This document shows positions 45,695 to 54,770 of a DNA stretch of 64,000 nt, one piece after another. Origin of the DNA: Leptolyngbya sp. PCC 6406. GTDB taxonomy: Bacteria; Cyanobacteriota; Cyanobacteriia; Phormidesmidales; Phormidesmidaceae. How positions within the stretch are numbered: position 1 is the first letter of the stretch; the number at the start of each line of letters is the position of its first letter. The position numbers and the translations under genes are program-made. A model generated the notes under the pieces. It searched no databases. It saw only the letters and a list, made by a program, of their open reading frames with translations, and was not told the origin of the DNA. The stretch spans positions 2,907,718-2,971,717 of the forward strand of contig NZ_KI913949.1 in assembly GCF_000332095.2 (NCBI RefSeq), read 5' to 3'.

Positions 45695-45835
45695 TGCTGG
45701 GCAGCGTAAATACTCTGACCGTTTCATCGCGGCACACTCGGCCCCTCACCCTAGCCCTCTCCCAGGGGGAGAGGGGACTGGAAAATATTGGGCTGACGTG
45801 ACAATAGTGGGCTGATTTATGTCCTGCGACACTAG
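45691..45835. repeat. CTAG-bounded MITE family 1, copy 4
   Basis: 145 bp, directly abutting copies 3 and 5 and sharing the CTAG at each border. Nearly identical to copy 3 outside the extra piece. Confidence 0.8.
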
Positions 45836-46150
45836 TGCTGGGCAGCGTAAATACTCTGACCGTTTCATCGCGGCACACTCGGCCCCTCACCCTAACCCTC
45901 TCCCAGGGGGCTGCTGTGTACACATATTTCTGGAAGGGTGCTGATGCCCCTTGCAAACCCCCCTTAATCCCCCCTTGTAAAGGGGGGAAACTCTAGTCCT
46001 CCCCCTTTACAAGGGGGAGTTAGAGGGGGTCAGGCCGGGATGCCCATCAAACAGTGACTTATGTGTACACCGTAGCCCAGGGGGAGAGGGGACTGGAGAA
46101 TGTTGGGCTGACGCGACAATAGTGGGCTGATTTACACCCTGTGGTACTAG
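45832..46150. repeat. CTAG-bounded MITE family 1, copy 5 (interrupted)
   Basis: Same family in the same orientation, ending GTGGTACTAG. Interrupted by a 165-bp element at 45911-46075 with a 9-bp duplication; without it the copy is about 145 bp. Confidence 0.8.
45911..46075. mobile_element. Nested 165-bp MITE with 9-bp target duplication
   Basis: Ends CTGCTGTGTACACATA and (inverted) CTACGGTGTACACATA. Flanked by CCCAGGGGG at 45902-45910 and 46076-46084. The interior holds a long imperfect palindrome (CCCCCCTTGTAAAGGGGGG type), a motif common in cyanobacterial intergenic repeats. It inserted into an existing family 1 copy, so it is the younger insertion. Confidence 0.8.
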
Positions 46151-46318
46151 CCACGGGAATGTCACATTTATCTCCTAGCTTAAGAGTTGAGCTGGTTCAT
46201 CTGTTTAATACTCACGTCATAACAACCTTCACGAATAAAGCAGAACTGCTGTCATCTTTTCGGAACCTATTCATATCTATTGTCAACATTAATTTAAGAC
46301 ATTGCTGGAGATAGTCAC

Positions 46319-49063
46319 ATGTATAATTCCTCATTTGTTAGATCTACCGCTATGTCTGACCAGTGGCAACTGTCGCAGCAGGAGACAGAACGGAGCTTGA
46401 CGGAAAGTGACACTCGCCTGCAAGAACTGCTGGATAACCTCCCTGGTGTTGTGTATCGCTGTCACAATGACCGGGATTGGACCATGGTCGTGCTCAGTGA
46501 TTGGGTTGAGGATTTGTGCGGTTATGCCGCCTCAGACTTTATCTACAATCGGGAACGGACTTGGGCTAGCTTAATTCACCAAGAGGATGAAGACGGGGTG
46601 GCCACGGCGGTCGAGGCCGCGATCGCAGATTGTCGCCCCTACGAGTTGGAGTATCGCATTTGGCATCGAGATGGCACCGTGCGCTGGGTCTATGAAAAGG
46701 GGCAGGGTTCCTTTGGTGCCGATGGGGACTTGCAATACCTGAATGGGGTCATGCTGGACATCACGGCCCGCAAGGAAGTAGAGGCCCGTCTCCAGCAAAG
46801 TGAGGCCACGAATCGGGCGTTAATCCAGGCAATTCCCGACTTGTTACTCCGCATGGGAGCCGATGGTACCTATCGCGATCTGGTCGCTAATCCCGGTCTC
46901 AATCTGGTGTCTCTCAACCTAGATGCAGAAGGCGCAGAACCGACAGTAGCGGCCACCTTGCCGTCAGATTTTATCCACAATCGCCTGCATTACTCGGCCC
47001 AGGCGCTGGCGACCGGCACTGTTCAGATTTATCAGCAAGCACTACGGATCGGGGCTGGAACTCGCTATGAGGAGGTTCGCATTACCCCCTGTGGTGTTGA
47101 TGAAGTATTAGTCATGGTGCGGGATATCAGTGAGCAGCAGGCTGCATTCCTCAATCTCAAACAGACTGAGGAACAGCTCCAGCAGCTTAATGCTGAATTA
47201 GAACAGCGGGTGGCAATCCGAACCCAGCAATTGCAAGCCTCTCAGCACAAGCTGTTGATGATGATTCAGCAAACTCCCTTAGCCGTGATTGAGTGGGATA
47301 CAGACAATTGTGTTCAGGCGTGGAACCCCGCTGCAGAAAGCATGTTTGGCTATAGTGCCACCGAGGCAATGGGACGCAAGGCTAACTTCCTGATGCCCCT
47401 AGGGCTACAAGTACAGGTTGATGAGCTGCTGGGGTCTCTCCAGCAACAACAGCAAGGTATCCGTACTACCAACATCACCCGCAACGGTAAGCTGCTCACC
47501 TGTGACTGGTACAGTACCGCTCTTACCAATGGTGCGGGCCAGGTGATTGGGGTCGCCTCTTTGATTCTGGATATTACAGAGCAACAGGAGGCCACGGAAA
47601 CATTACGGCTCCGGGAAATCCAAATGCGCCGCCACCAGGTATGCATCTCTCACTTGGTGCGCGATCGCGTTTCAGAAAAGCTGAGTTTTGAGAAATTTGT
47701 GGCTCGATTGTTGGAAACAGCAGCCCATGCCCTGCACTGCAATGTGGGCCTGTGGATGATGGCTGACGACCAACTGCAATGCCGCGACTATTACAGTCCC
47801 AGCACAGGGCATAGCATCCTAGAGTCCTTACCCTTAGGGGCATTATCGAACTATCTGACTATTCTTGCCTCAGGGCGCACCATTGCTACAGCAGATATTG
47901 CCACCGACCCGCGCACCCAAGATGTGTCAGCGATTTACGGCCCAACCACAGACGTACTAGCACTGATGGACACAGCCCTTTGGTTCCAAGGGGAAATGGT
48001 GGGTATTCTGTGCATTGAATCTAGTGGCAAGGCAGCTCGCCAATGGACCTTAGAGGAAATAAGCTTTGCCGATGCCCTCGCAGATTTGTTGACTTCAGAA
48101 ATGGAAGCTTGGCAAAGGCGGCAGGCAGAGTTAGCCCTAAAAAAATCGGAGTTGGCGCTGCGGGCTAAGGCGACAGAACTTCAACGCACCCTGGATGAGC
48201 TACAGCGCACCCAAGCTCAGGTGATTCAAAGCGAAAAGATGTCTAGCCTGGGGCAACTGGTGGCAGGAGTCGCCCACGAAATCAACAATCCAGTGAACTT
48301 TATCTACGGCAACCTCACCCATGCCCATACCTATACCACCGACCTCTTGGGCCTGATTGATCTATATCAGCAGACCTATCCCGAACCCACTACGGAGATC
48401 TTGGCGCAGACCGAGACCATTGACCTCCCCTTTGTGGCCGTAGACCTGCCGAAACTCCTCTACTCCATGAAGGTGGGCGCAGATCGCATTCAGGAGATTG
48501 TTGCCTCTCTGCGCACCTTTTCCCGCATGGATGAGGCTGAAATGAAGGCAGTGGATATTCACGCTGGCATTGACAGCACCCTCATGATTTTGCAACACCG
48601 CATCAAGGCTAAATCCGACCGGGTCGAAATTAACCTCCAGTGCGAATACGATGACCTGCCCCCCGTAGAATGCTATGCCGGTCAGCTCAATCAGGTTTTT
48701 ATGAACCTGCTGAGCAATGCGGTTGATGCCCTGGAAGAAGGTCTCGAAAGCCATAGTCTTACAGAACCACCCAAAATTATCGTGACTACAACCCTAGTAG
48801 ACGACAATCAAGTCAAAATTGCGATCGCAAATAACGGCCCCGGTATTCCTGATGCCCTCAAGGCCAAAATCTTCAACCCCTTCTTTACCACTAAACCTAT
48901 TGGCAAAGGTACAGGCATGGGGCTCTCTATCAGCTATCAAATCATCACCGAGAAACACAACGGCACCCTAACCTGTCTTACCCCAGTCACTGGTGGCACC
49001 CGCTTCGAGATCGTTATCCCTCTACAGCAGCCAGAAATCCTTGCCAGTGATCTAGCCTCCTAA
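46319..49063 (+). CDS. Multi-PAS/GAF sensor histidine kinase
   Basis: 914 aa, soluble. Domains in order: PAS with PAC (about 32-155, 'LPGVVYRCHNDRDWTMVVLS'), a second PAS-like (160-275), a coiled coil, a third PAS (308-425, 'AVIEWDTDNCVQAWNPAAESMFGY'), GAF (445-600), coiled coil, kinase core (640-905). The core has H653 in 'QLVAGVAHEINNPVNFIYGNL', N-box 'NQVFMNLLSNAVDAL', G1 'IANNGPGIP' and 'IFNPFFTTKPIGKGTGMGLS'. 'IANNGPGIP' has N where D is usual in the G1 motif (DxGxG), which may weaken ATP binding. The next upstream codons offer an alternative ATG at 46352 (MSDQW). A terminator-like hairpin follows the stop. Confidence 0.9.
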   Translation: MYNSSFVRSTAMSDQWQLSQQETERSLTESDTRLQELLDNLPGVVYRCHNDRDWTMVVLSDWVEDLCGYAASDFIYNRERTWASLIHQEDEDGVATAVEAAIADCRPYELEYRIWHRDGTVRWVYEKGQGSFGADGDLQYLNGVMLDITARKEVEARLQQSEATNRALIQAIPDLLLRMGADGTYRDLVANPGLNLVSLNLDAEGAEPTVAATLPSDFIHNRLHYSAQALATGTVQIYQQALRIGAGTRYEEVRITPCGVDEVLVMVRDISEQQAAFLNLKQTEEQLQQLNAELEQRVAIRTQQLQASQHKLLMMIQQTPLAVIEWDTDNCVQAWNPAAESMFGYSATEAMGRKANFLMPLGLQVQVDELLGSLQQQQQGIRTTNITRNGKLLTCDWYSTALTNGAGQVIGVASLILDITEQQEATETLRLREIQMRRHQVCISHLVRDRVSEKLSFEKFVARLLETAAHALHCNVGLWMMADDQLQCRDYYSPSTGHSILESLPLGALSNYLTILASGRTIATADIATDPRTQDVSAIYGPTTDVLALMDTALWFQGEMVGILCIESSGKAARQWTLEEISFADALADLLTSEMEAWQRRQAELALKKSELALRAKATELQRTLDELQRTQAQVIQSEKMSSLGQLVAGVAHEINNPVNFIYGNLTHAHTYTTDLLGLIDLYQQTYPEPTTEILAQTETIDLPFVAVDLPKLLYSMKVGADRIQEIVASLRTFSRMDEAEMKAVDIHAGIDSTLMILQHRIKAKSDRVEINLQCEYDDLPPVECYAGQLNQVFMNLLSNAVDALEEGLESHSLTEPPKIIVTTTLVDDNQVKIAIANNGPGIPDALKAKIFNPFFTTKPIGKGTGMGLSISYQIITEKHNGTLTCLTPVTGGTRFEIVIPLQQPEILASDLAS

Positions 49064-49086
49064 ATCCCCCAATGCTGGGGGATTTT
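49062..49086 (+). terminator. Hairpin terminator after the PAS/GAF kinase
   Basis: AAATCCCCCA pairs with TGGGGGATTT around a 4-base loop, then TT. It overlaps the stop codon of the kinase gene. Confidence 0.6.
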
Positions 49087-49254
49087 AGGAGGCTAAGGGG
49101 GACCGATACAGCATTTTGGGGTGGCAACCGAGAGAGAGATATACCCTAGTGGTCTGTCAAACCTAATTTTGTAGGTTGGGTGCAGCGCTAGCGGAACCCA
49201 ACATGGCCCACCAATGTCGGGCGGTTGGGGATGGTAGCGATCGCTTCTGTAGGC

Positions 49255-49971
49255 TTAGTAGTCCTTCAGCATCCCTGGCAATTCTGCTAGGGATGCTAAC
49301 AGCCCTTGATGGGCATGGGCCGCCAGTTCAGCCCTAGTATGGGTGCCGTTGGTTACCCCCAGGGCGAGACGACAATGGGCATTGATTCCAGCGGCTAAAT
49401 CCGAGGGGGTATCGCCAACGGCAACCACCCGCTGGGGATCGGTAATGCCCAATTGGTACATCGCCTTCTGAATCATGTAGGGGGCCGGACGACCTTCCTG
49501 GCGATAAATTTCCGACGGGGTGACCGATACCTGAATCGGACTGTCAACCCCGCCCACATGGTCGCCATTCAGCCCCTGAAGCCAGCCCAAGCGATCCAGA
49601 ATAATATCCGTCACCTCCCGGTAAAAGCCCGTATTCAGGCCAATGGCAATGCCCCGGCTATGGAGCCAGTCAAACACCTCTAAACAGTGGGCTGTGGGCA
49701 CCACGGGCTGAGTTTGATAGTGGGCTTCTAAAATCCCTCGAAATATCTGATAGGACTGATCAACTTGGGCCTCATCCCGCTGACCCAATTGCTGATCCCA
49801 CAGGGTTTCAAACACTCGCCGCTTGGGTAGGCCCATCATGGCATTCACCTGGGCCGGATCAGCCACCAGCCCCGTTTTTTCGGCTGCGGCCATAAAGCAG
49901 GCTTCCACCTCCCGCTGATCCTGCACCGTCGTCCCTGCCATATCAAACACAACCAATTGAACTGGTGCCAT
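49255..49971 (-). CDS. Phosphonatase-like HAD hydrolase
   Basis: 238 aa. HAD motif I is 'LVVFDMAGTTVQD' (nucleophile D, with D-M-A-G-T as in PhnX-type phosphonatases), motif II 'GLNTGFYREV', motif III/IV 'VAVGDTPSDLAAG'. A helical cap (about 20-95) lies between. The family (TIGR03351 type, close to phosphonoacetaldehyde hydrolase) is usually found with phosphonate transport genes, as here: it is the last gene of a four-gene minus-strand operon, 44 bp after the permease. Cleavage of a C-P bond is expected but the true substrate is not shown, and the active-site Lys of PhnX cannot be confirmed by eye. Confidence 0.87.
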   Translation of the reverse strand: MAPVQLVVFDMAGTTVQDQREVEACFMAAAEKTGLVADPAQVNAMMGLPKRRVFETLWDQQLGQRDEAQVDQSYQIFRGILEAHYQTQPVVPTAHCLEVFDWLHSRGIAIGLNTGFYREVTDIILDRLGWLQGLNGDHVGGVDSPIQVSVTPSEIYRQEGRPAPYMIQKAMYQLGITDPQRVVAVGDTPSDLAAGINAHCRLALGVTNGTHTRAELAAHAHQGLLASLAELPGMLKDY

Positions 49972-50014
49972 GGTGATTCACCTCAACGTAAATTTTGAGC
50001 TGTTAGGATTTTAG

Positions 50015-51802
50015 TCATCCTCCTTTACCTTGCAGCCAAGCTTGGGATTGTTGCTTCAACCCCTTGGTGGCGAACCCGTACAGACCGCGCACCGTCAGAC
50101 TAGTGACCACCACCAACGTAGACATGGCCGCTGCCGCTGCAATATTCCCCGCGTCATCCAGGTTGATAATGGCCACCGCTGCCATCGGCAATGTCGGCGG
50201 ATAGAGGAAAATCAAGGCCGATACCGTCACCATCGTATTGACGAAGTAGTAGACGCTGATGTCCAGAATGGCGGGCAGAGCTAGGGGCACTGTGACCCGG
50301 AAAAAGGTTTTATAAAAGGGCACCCCCATGGAGGCCGACACCGCTTCAAATTCCCCATCGATTTGCTTGAGGGCGGTGGTGGCGGTCAAAAAGCCCACGG
50401 TGTAAAAGTGGATGGTGTGAACAATTACCAGCAGCGCCATGGTGCCGTAGAGACCATGGAAGGGATTGTGGATGGCGATGCCCAATCCCGGCAGGGGCCA
50501 GATGGGATTGTTGAAGAAAAAGACGTAGGCAATCCCCAATACTAGCCCCGGCAGGGCCAAGGGCAGGGTGGAGAGGAAATAATTTAGCGATCGCAACCAC
50601 CGCAGACCGGGGCTTTTTTCAATTAAATAGGCCGACGTGAAGACGACGAGGGTGCCAAATATGGCAGTGTAGCCAGACATGCGGAGGCTGTTCCAAAAGG
50701 CTCCATAGCCGCCGCCCCCCACCCGGCTAAAGTCGTAGTTACGCAGGCTGAGGGAAAAATCGTAGGGCCAGAGCTGCACCAGGGAAGCCAGAACCACCGT
50801 GGCAAACACCCCCAGGGCTAGGGCCACAATGGTTCCGCAAAATCCCAGCATGAGGCGATCTAACACCGGCTTGGGCTTGGGCTGGAGGGGAACCGCCTTG
50901 GCGCTGATCAGGGCCGTCTGTCGTCGCTGCACCAAGCGATCGATGACAAAGGCAAACACACTGGGAATCAGCAGCAGAATGCTAATCGTCGCCCCCATGG
51001 AAAAATTCTGCTGCCCCACCACCTGCTTATAGATATCCGTCGCCAGAACGTTGTAGTCGCCCCCCACCACCTTGGGCACCCCAAAGTCCGTAAAGGCCAA
51101 AATAAAGCAGATAAAAAAGGCACTGATCAGGCCATATTTAACGCTAGGAATCGTCACTTTGAAAAAGGTTCTCAGGGGAGGATCCCCCAGGACCTCCGCC
51201 GCTTCATAGAGGCGGGCATCGGTCAGGCTCAGGGCCGTCAGCAGCAAAATCACCGCCTGGGGAAAGCAGTAGAGCACTTCACCAATGATGATGCCGTTGG
51301 CCCCGTAGAGGTTGATGTCCCAACCAGGCAACAGGCCAAAAAATCCCCGTGTCACCAAGCCCTGATTGCCAAATATATAGATCAGCCCAATGGCATTGGC
51401 CAGGGGGGGAATGTACAGGGTCAACAGCCCCATGGTCTGGAAAAATCGCTTGCCTACCATGGCGGTACGGGTCAGGGCATAGGCGTAGATAAAGCCCAGC
51501 ACTACAGAAATGACGGTGGTGGCAAAGGCAATATAGAGACTGTGGTAAAAGGAGGCTTCTAGGGACGGCGTATTGAAGTATCGGGCATAATTCCCCAGGC
51601 CGATCCAGGTGCCATCCCGTGCCTGCAAACTGCGGATAAACAACGGCCAGAGGGGCAGAATCACGCTGGAAACCAGCCACAGGACCGTCACTACCAGCAA
51701 TCCGCCCCGAATCCAGTCGTCTGAGGTGGCGACCTGCTGGGATTTGGGTCTCAGATGTGCGATCGCGCGCTGGAGGGCGGGTAGGTTGGGAGTTGTGGTC
51801 AT
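50015..51802 (-). CDS. Phosphonate-type ABC transporter permease (fused double permease)
   Basis: 595 aa from the ATG at 51802 (MTTTPNLPAL); upstream codons run through a repeat. Two permease halves each with about six helices carry EAA-type loops: 'EAAEVLGDPPLRTFFKVTIPSVKYGL' and 'EAVSASMGVPFYKTFFRVTVPLALPAIL'. The fused layout fits the putative 2-aminoethylphosphonate (TIGR03262-like) or FbpB-like iron permeases. Neighbouring genes (binding protein, HAD) favour phosphonate. It forms the membrane channel of the importer. The 426-bp gap to the upstream ATPase gene is filled with repeats. Confidence 0.9.
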   Translation of the reverse strand: MTTTPNLPALQRAIAHLRPKSQQVATSDDWIRGGLLVVTVLWLVSSVILPLWPLFIRSLQARDGTWIGLGNYARYFNTPSLEASFYHSLYIAFATTVISVVLGFIYAYALTRTAMVGKRFFQTMGLLTLYIPPLANAIGLIYIFGNQGLVTRGFFGLLPGWDINLYGANGIIIGEVLYCFPQAVILLLTALSLTDARLYEAAEVLGDPPLRTFFKVTIPSVKYGLISAFFICFILAFTDFGVPKVVGGDYNVLATDIYKQVVGQQNFSMGATISILLLIPSVFAFVIDRLVQRRQTALISAKAVPLQPKPKPVLDRLMLGFCGTIVALALGVFATVVLASLVQLWPYDFSLSLRNYDFSRVGGGGYGAFWNSLRMSGYTAIFGTLVVFTSAYLIEKSPGLRWLRSLNYFLSTLPLALPGLVLGIAYVFFFNNPIWPLPGLGIAIHNPFHGLYGTMALLVIVHTIHFYTVGFLTATTALKQIDGEFEAVSASMGVPFYKTFFRVTVPLALPAILDISVYYFVNTMVTVSALIFLYPPTLPMAAVAIINLDDAGNIAAAAAMSTLVVVTSLTVRGLYGFATKGLKQQSQAWLQGKGG

Positions 51803-52026
51803 GGGAGGGAGGTGATGGGGTGGGTGGGTGATGGGGTGATGGGGTGATGGGGTAGAGATCCCGTAGGGGCAATCCCTTGTGGTTGCCCGGTGCGTGCGGG
51901 TGACCGATATTGGGCTTTGGCGTGGGTGGATGAGCGGTAGGGGGGCGGTTTCCGCGCCCAATGCAGTTAGTAGGCCGGGTCAAGCGTCAGCGCGACCCAG
52001 CAATTTGCTGGAGGTTCTGCCTCCTT

Positions 52027-52134
52027 GCTGATGGGGATAAGGGGACGGGTTCCTGAGCAAGATCTCTCTCCTCTTCCCAAGCTGGTGGGGATAAGGGGAC
52101 GGGTTCCTGAGCAAGATCTTTCTCCTCTTCCCAA
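52027..52134 (+). repeat. 54-bp tandem duplication
   Basis: Two units (52027-52080, 52081-52134) that differ at only a few bases, each containing AAGGGGACGGGTTCCTGAGC. The inverse AGGAACCCGTCCCCTT follows at 52145-52160, so the transcript can fold into alternative hairpins. Confidence 0.8.
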
Positions 52135-52180
52135 GCTGGTGACTAGGAACCCGTCCCCTTGGCGTCCCCTTGGCAGCAAG

Positions 52181-52222
52181 TTCACCCTTCACCCTTCACC
52201 CTTCACCCTTCACCCTTCACCC
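52181..52222 (+). repeat. Heptanucleotide array (TTCACCC) x 6
   Basis: Six perfect copies of TTCACCC, ending 6 bp before the ATPase stop. Heptanucleotide tandem repeats (STRR type) are well known in cyanobacteria. Confidence 0.9.
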
Positions 52223-52228
52223 TTCGCT

Positions 52229-53422
52229 CTATGACATCGAATCCTGACTAGAAAAAACGCGGATCAACTCCGGGGGAAATTGAATTCTCAAGACCATATC
52301 GGGCTTGAGATCCAGGGTGCGGGATTCCTGGGCCGAAATTTCCACCACCACCGTTTCCTTGGCGTTGCCATCGGGGCTGAGCAGCACCCGGTAGCCAGAG
52401 CCCAAAAACTCAAAGGACTGCACCTGGGCTGTGAGGGTATTGGCCGTTTCTACCTGGTTTCCAGCCGGTAGCACCCGGATATCCTCTGGGCGGATGGCCA
52501 CATGGGCGACCTGGTCCACCGGCACATCATTAGAGGGCGTCTCTAGCACCACATTGCCGCAGCGCACCTGATCCGCTGCTACCACCACTCCACCCAGAAA
52601 ATTCATCACCCCAATGAAATTGGCCACAAAGGGGGTGCTGGGATGCTGATAGATGGCGCGGGGAGTGCCTACCTGAGCAATGATGCCCTTGTCCATGACC
52701 ACGACGCGATCTGCCATGGCCAAGGCTTCCGACTGATCGTGGGTGACCATCACCGTCGTCACCCCCAGTTGCTTTTGCAATCGAGCGATCTCGGTGCGTA
52801 GCTTCACCCGGACCTTGGCATCCAGGGCCGACAAGGGTTCATCCAGCAGCAACAGACTGGGGGAAAGGGCCAGGGCACGGGCCAGGGCCACCCGCTGTTG
52901 CTGTCCCCCCGACAGTTGGGAGGGATACTGGGGAGCAAACCCCTCTAGCCCCACGAGATTTAGCAGTTCCGTGACGCGATCGCGGATTTCAGCCTTGGGT
53001 TTGCGGGTATTGTGCAAGCCGTAGGCCACATTTTCCGCCGCCGTTAGGTTGGGAAACAGGGCGTAGGACTGAAAGACAATGCCAAAGTCTCGCCGGGACG
53101 GAGGCAAGCGGGAGACATCCTGATCCTTTTGAATCACCCGCCCTTGGCTCTGGGTCTCTAACCCGGCGATGATGCGCAGCAGGGTGGTTTTGCCGCAACC
53201 GCTGGGGCCAAGGAGACAGACAAACTCCCCTGGATACACGTCCAGGTAGATATTCTTCAGGGCCACAAAGGGGCCAAAGTTCTTGTGGATGCCCTCTAGC
53301 TGGAGATAGGGAGAGGGGGGCTCCGTCCGAGAACGGGGCTGGCGGTTCGCAGCGGAGGCTGTGCCAGTTGCCGCTGGGGACTGGGCAATATCCGTTATGG
53401 ATCTGGGCTCTGGAGCCACCAT
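52229..53422 (-). CDS. Phosphonate-type ABC transporter ATP-binding protein
   Basis: 397 aa. A 35-residue low-complexity leader (a later start is possible) precedes the ATPase: Walker A 'LLGPSGCGKTTLLRIIAG' , Q-loop 'IVFQSYALFPNLTA', signature '[15 protein letters not shown]', Walker B 'LLLLDEPLSALD', switch 'VTHDQSEAL'. A C-terminal TOBE_2-like domain (about 290-395) closes it, as in FbpC, PotA and the PhnT-like ATPases. It would energise the import complex of this operon. It lies 95 bp after the binding-protein gene with a strong hairpin between them. Confidence 0.92.
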   Translation of the reverse strand: MVAPEPRSITDIAQSPAATGTASAANRQPRSRTEPPSPYLQLEGIHKNFGPFVALKNIYLDVYPGEFVCLLGPSGCGKTTLLRIIAGLETQSQGRVIQKDQDVSRLPPSRRDFGIVFQSYALFPNLTAAENVAYGLHNTRKPKAEIRDRVTELLNLVGLEGFAPQYPSQLSGGQQQRVALARALALSPSLLLLDEPLSALDAKVRVKLRTEIARLQKQLGVTTVMVTHDQSEALAMADRVVVMDKGIIAQVGTPRAIYQHPSTPFVANFIGVMNFLGGVVVAADQVRCGNVVLETPSNDVPVDQVAHVAIRPEDIRVLPAGNQVETANTLTAQVQSFEFLGSGYRVLLSPDGNAKETVVVEISAQESRTLDLKPDMVLRIQFPPELIRVFSSQDSMS

Positions 53423-53465
53423 GGAAAATCCTCGAAAAAGGGCAAAGGCCAGATCAAGCCGGGGG

Positions 53466-53506
53466 GCTGGACGGCCCCTTCGACTCCGTTCAGGGGCCAG
53501 TCCAGC
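53466..53506 (-). terminator. Hairpin between binding-protein and ATPase genes (attenuator-like)
   Basis: GCTGGACGGCCCC (53466-53478) pairs with GGGGCC-A-GTCCAGC (53493-53506). Such intercistronic stems often raise the level of the binding-protein mRNA over the rest of the operon. A related loop (TTCGACTCCGxTCAG) occurs in the element at 8888. Confidence 0.55.
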
Positions 53507-53517
53507 AACTCAGGGAA

Positions 53518-54657
53518 TTACCCTTCCTTGGGCTCAGACTTAGCGTCGTAGCGCTTCGTCCATTCCTCTAGAATGCGATCGCGGTTTTGCGCCGCCCAGA
53601 CTAGATCATTGTCAATGAGCTGGGCCACGGGGTCAGCGGGGAAGCCTTCCGGGATGGGTACCGAGGTTTCTACCGCCGTGATGGCGAAATTCTGGGCATA
53701 CAGCTCAGAGACATCCGCCGAAATGGCCCAGTCCAGGAAGGTTTGAGCTTCCGGCTTGATTTCAGCCTTCTTGATCAAGGCATTGGCCTCTAGATCCCAG
53801 CCCGATCCCTCCTCGGGGAACACGGGTTCAATGGGTTCGCCGTCATTCTTCTGGCTCACTGCCCGGAAATCAAAGGAAATGCCGATGGCATATTCCCCTT
53901 GACCCGCAGCGCGACAGGGCCGGGAGCCGGAATGCATATACTGAGCCACATTCTCGTGGAGGGCATCTAGGTAGGCCCAGCCTTCCTCTTCCCCCTTGAG
54001 CTGAAGCATGGCGGAAACCGACAGATAGCCGGTACCGGAGGACGCCGGATTGGACATGACAATCTGGCCGCGATAGACCGGATCCGCTAGGTCTTCCCAG
54101 GAGGTGGGGATGGGTAGGCCCAGTCGCTCCGCTTCCACGGTGTTGACACAGAAGGCAGAACTCCACACGTCAATACCGACCCAGTGGGGAGGATTGCGAT
54201 CGTCCCGGAATCGGGGGTTTACTTTGTCCAGACCCGCCGGGGCATAAGGTTCTAGTAGCCCCTCTTCATCAGCGATCAGCAGGCTGGAGGCGGCGGTTCC
54301 CCAGACCAAATCAGCTTGGGGATTATCCTTTTCTGCCAGCAACTTGGCGGTGATGATGCCGGTGGAGTCCCGGACGATATTGACTTCAATATCGGGATAT
54401 TCACTTTCCCACAGGGCCATGTAGTCTGCCACTTGGTCATCTTCCAGGGCGGTGTAGACCGTCAAGGAGGCACTCCCGCCCCCAGCAGCGGCAGCCGGGG
54501 CTTCCCCGTCCTGTACTGCATCGGGATTGGCCACGCAGGCGGCAGTGACCAGGGTGATAGTGAGAGCCGAAACCAAAAAGGCGACGAAGCGCAGCCATTT
54601 CACCCGAATAGAATGCCGGGTTTCTCCCCAGCGCGACCCATGAGCCCAAGGTCTCAT
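53518..54657 (-). CDS. Phosphonate-type ABC transporter substrate-binding lipoprotein
   Basis: 379 aa with start at 54657; a GTG at 54603 (reading MKWLRF) gives a more typical lipoprotein signal. The hydrophobic stretch ends 'ITLVTAAC', a lipobox with Cys as the lipid anchor. The mature part matches the putative 2-aminoethylphosphonate-binding family (TIGR03261 type): '[20 protein letters not shown]', '[33 protein letters not shown]', '[18 protein letters not shown]', '[23 protein letters not shown]', '[25 protein letters not shown]'. It is the first gene of the operon, with Pho-box-like repeats upstream. FbpA-like iron binding is the main alternative but lacks the tyrosine pair. Confidence 0.9.
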   Translation of the reverse strand: MRPWAHGSRWGETRHSIRVKWLRFVAFLVSALTITLVTAACVANPDAVQDGEAPAAAAGGGSASLTVYTALEDDQVADYMALWESEYPDIEVNIVRDSTGIITAKLLAEKDNPQADLVWGTAASSLLIADEEGLLEPYAPAGLDKVNPRFRDDRNPPHWVGIDVWSSAFCVNTVEAERLGLPIPTSWEDLADPVYRGQIVMSNPASSGTGYLSVSAMLQLKGEEEGWAYLDALHENVAQYMHSGSRPCRAAGQGEYAIGISFDFRAVSQKNDGEPIEPVFPEEGSGWDLEANALIKKAEIKPEAQTFLDWAISADVSELYAQNFAITAVETSVPIPEGFPADPVAQLIDNDLVWAAQNRDRILEEWTKRYDAKSEPKEG

Positions 54658-54702
54658 AACGTTAGCGTCCTACGAAAATATCCTCACAACAGTAAAGGGG
54701 TA

Positions 54703-54754
54703 AGTTTATCGGAACACAGGAAGAAGTTTATCGAAAGACTAAGTCCAGGTTAAA
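54703..54754 (-). promoter_or_regulatory. Pho-box-like phased repeats upstream of the phosphonate operon
   Basis: On the minus strand, octamers TTTAACCT (54754-54747), CTTAGTCT (54743-54736) and GATAAACT (54732-54725) recur every 11 bases, with a further GATAAACT (54710-54703) in the same phase. The cyanobacterial Pho box is YTTAAYYT repeated with 3-bp spacers; the first unit matches fully, the second has one mismatch and the rest match weakly. The array lies 46-97 bp upstream of the binding-protein start. Confidence 0.5.
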
Positions 54755-54770
54755 GAGCAAGAATCTCACA

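Larger units (their letters stand above)
45355..46318. other. Repeat cluster between two kinase genes
   Basis: Consists almost wholly of MITE copies: family 2 (45349-45454), three tandem family 1 copies (45525-46150) and a nested element (45911-46075). The last 170 bp before 46319 are unique and must hold the promoter of the next kinase. No gene is seen. Confidence 0.6.
51803..52228. other. Repeat-filled gap inside the phosphonate operon
   Basis: Contains (GATGGGGT)-type microsatellite (about 51810-51853), a piece of the repeat seen at 33120 in inverted form, the 54-bp tandem at 52027-52134 and the heptamer array at 52181-52222. It separates the ATPase and permease genes of one apparent operon. 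No gene is seen. Confidence 0.5.

Noticed and set aside
45525-46150. Series of open frames on the minus strand (RDETVRVFTLPSTS repeats)
   Set aside because: They are translations of the tandem MITE copies; the repeated peptides come from repeat DNA, not from a repeat protein.
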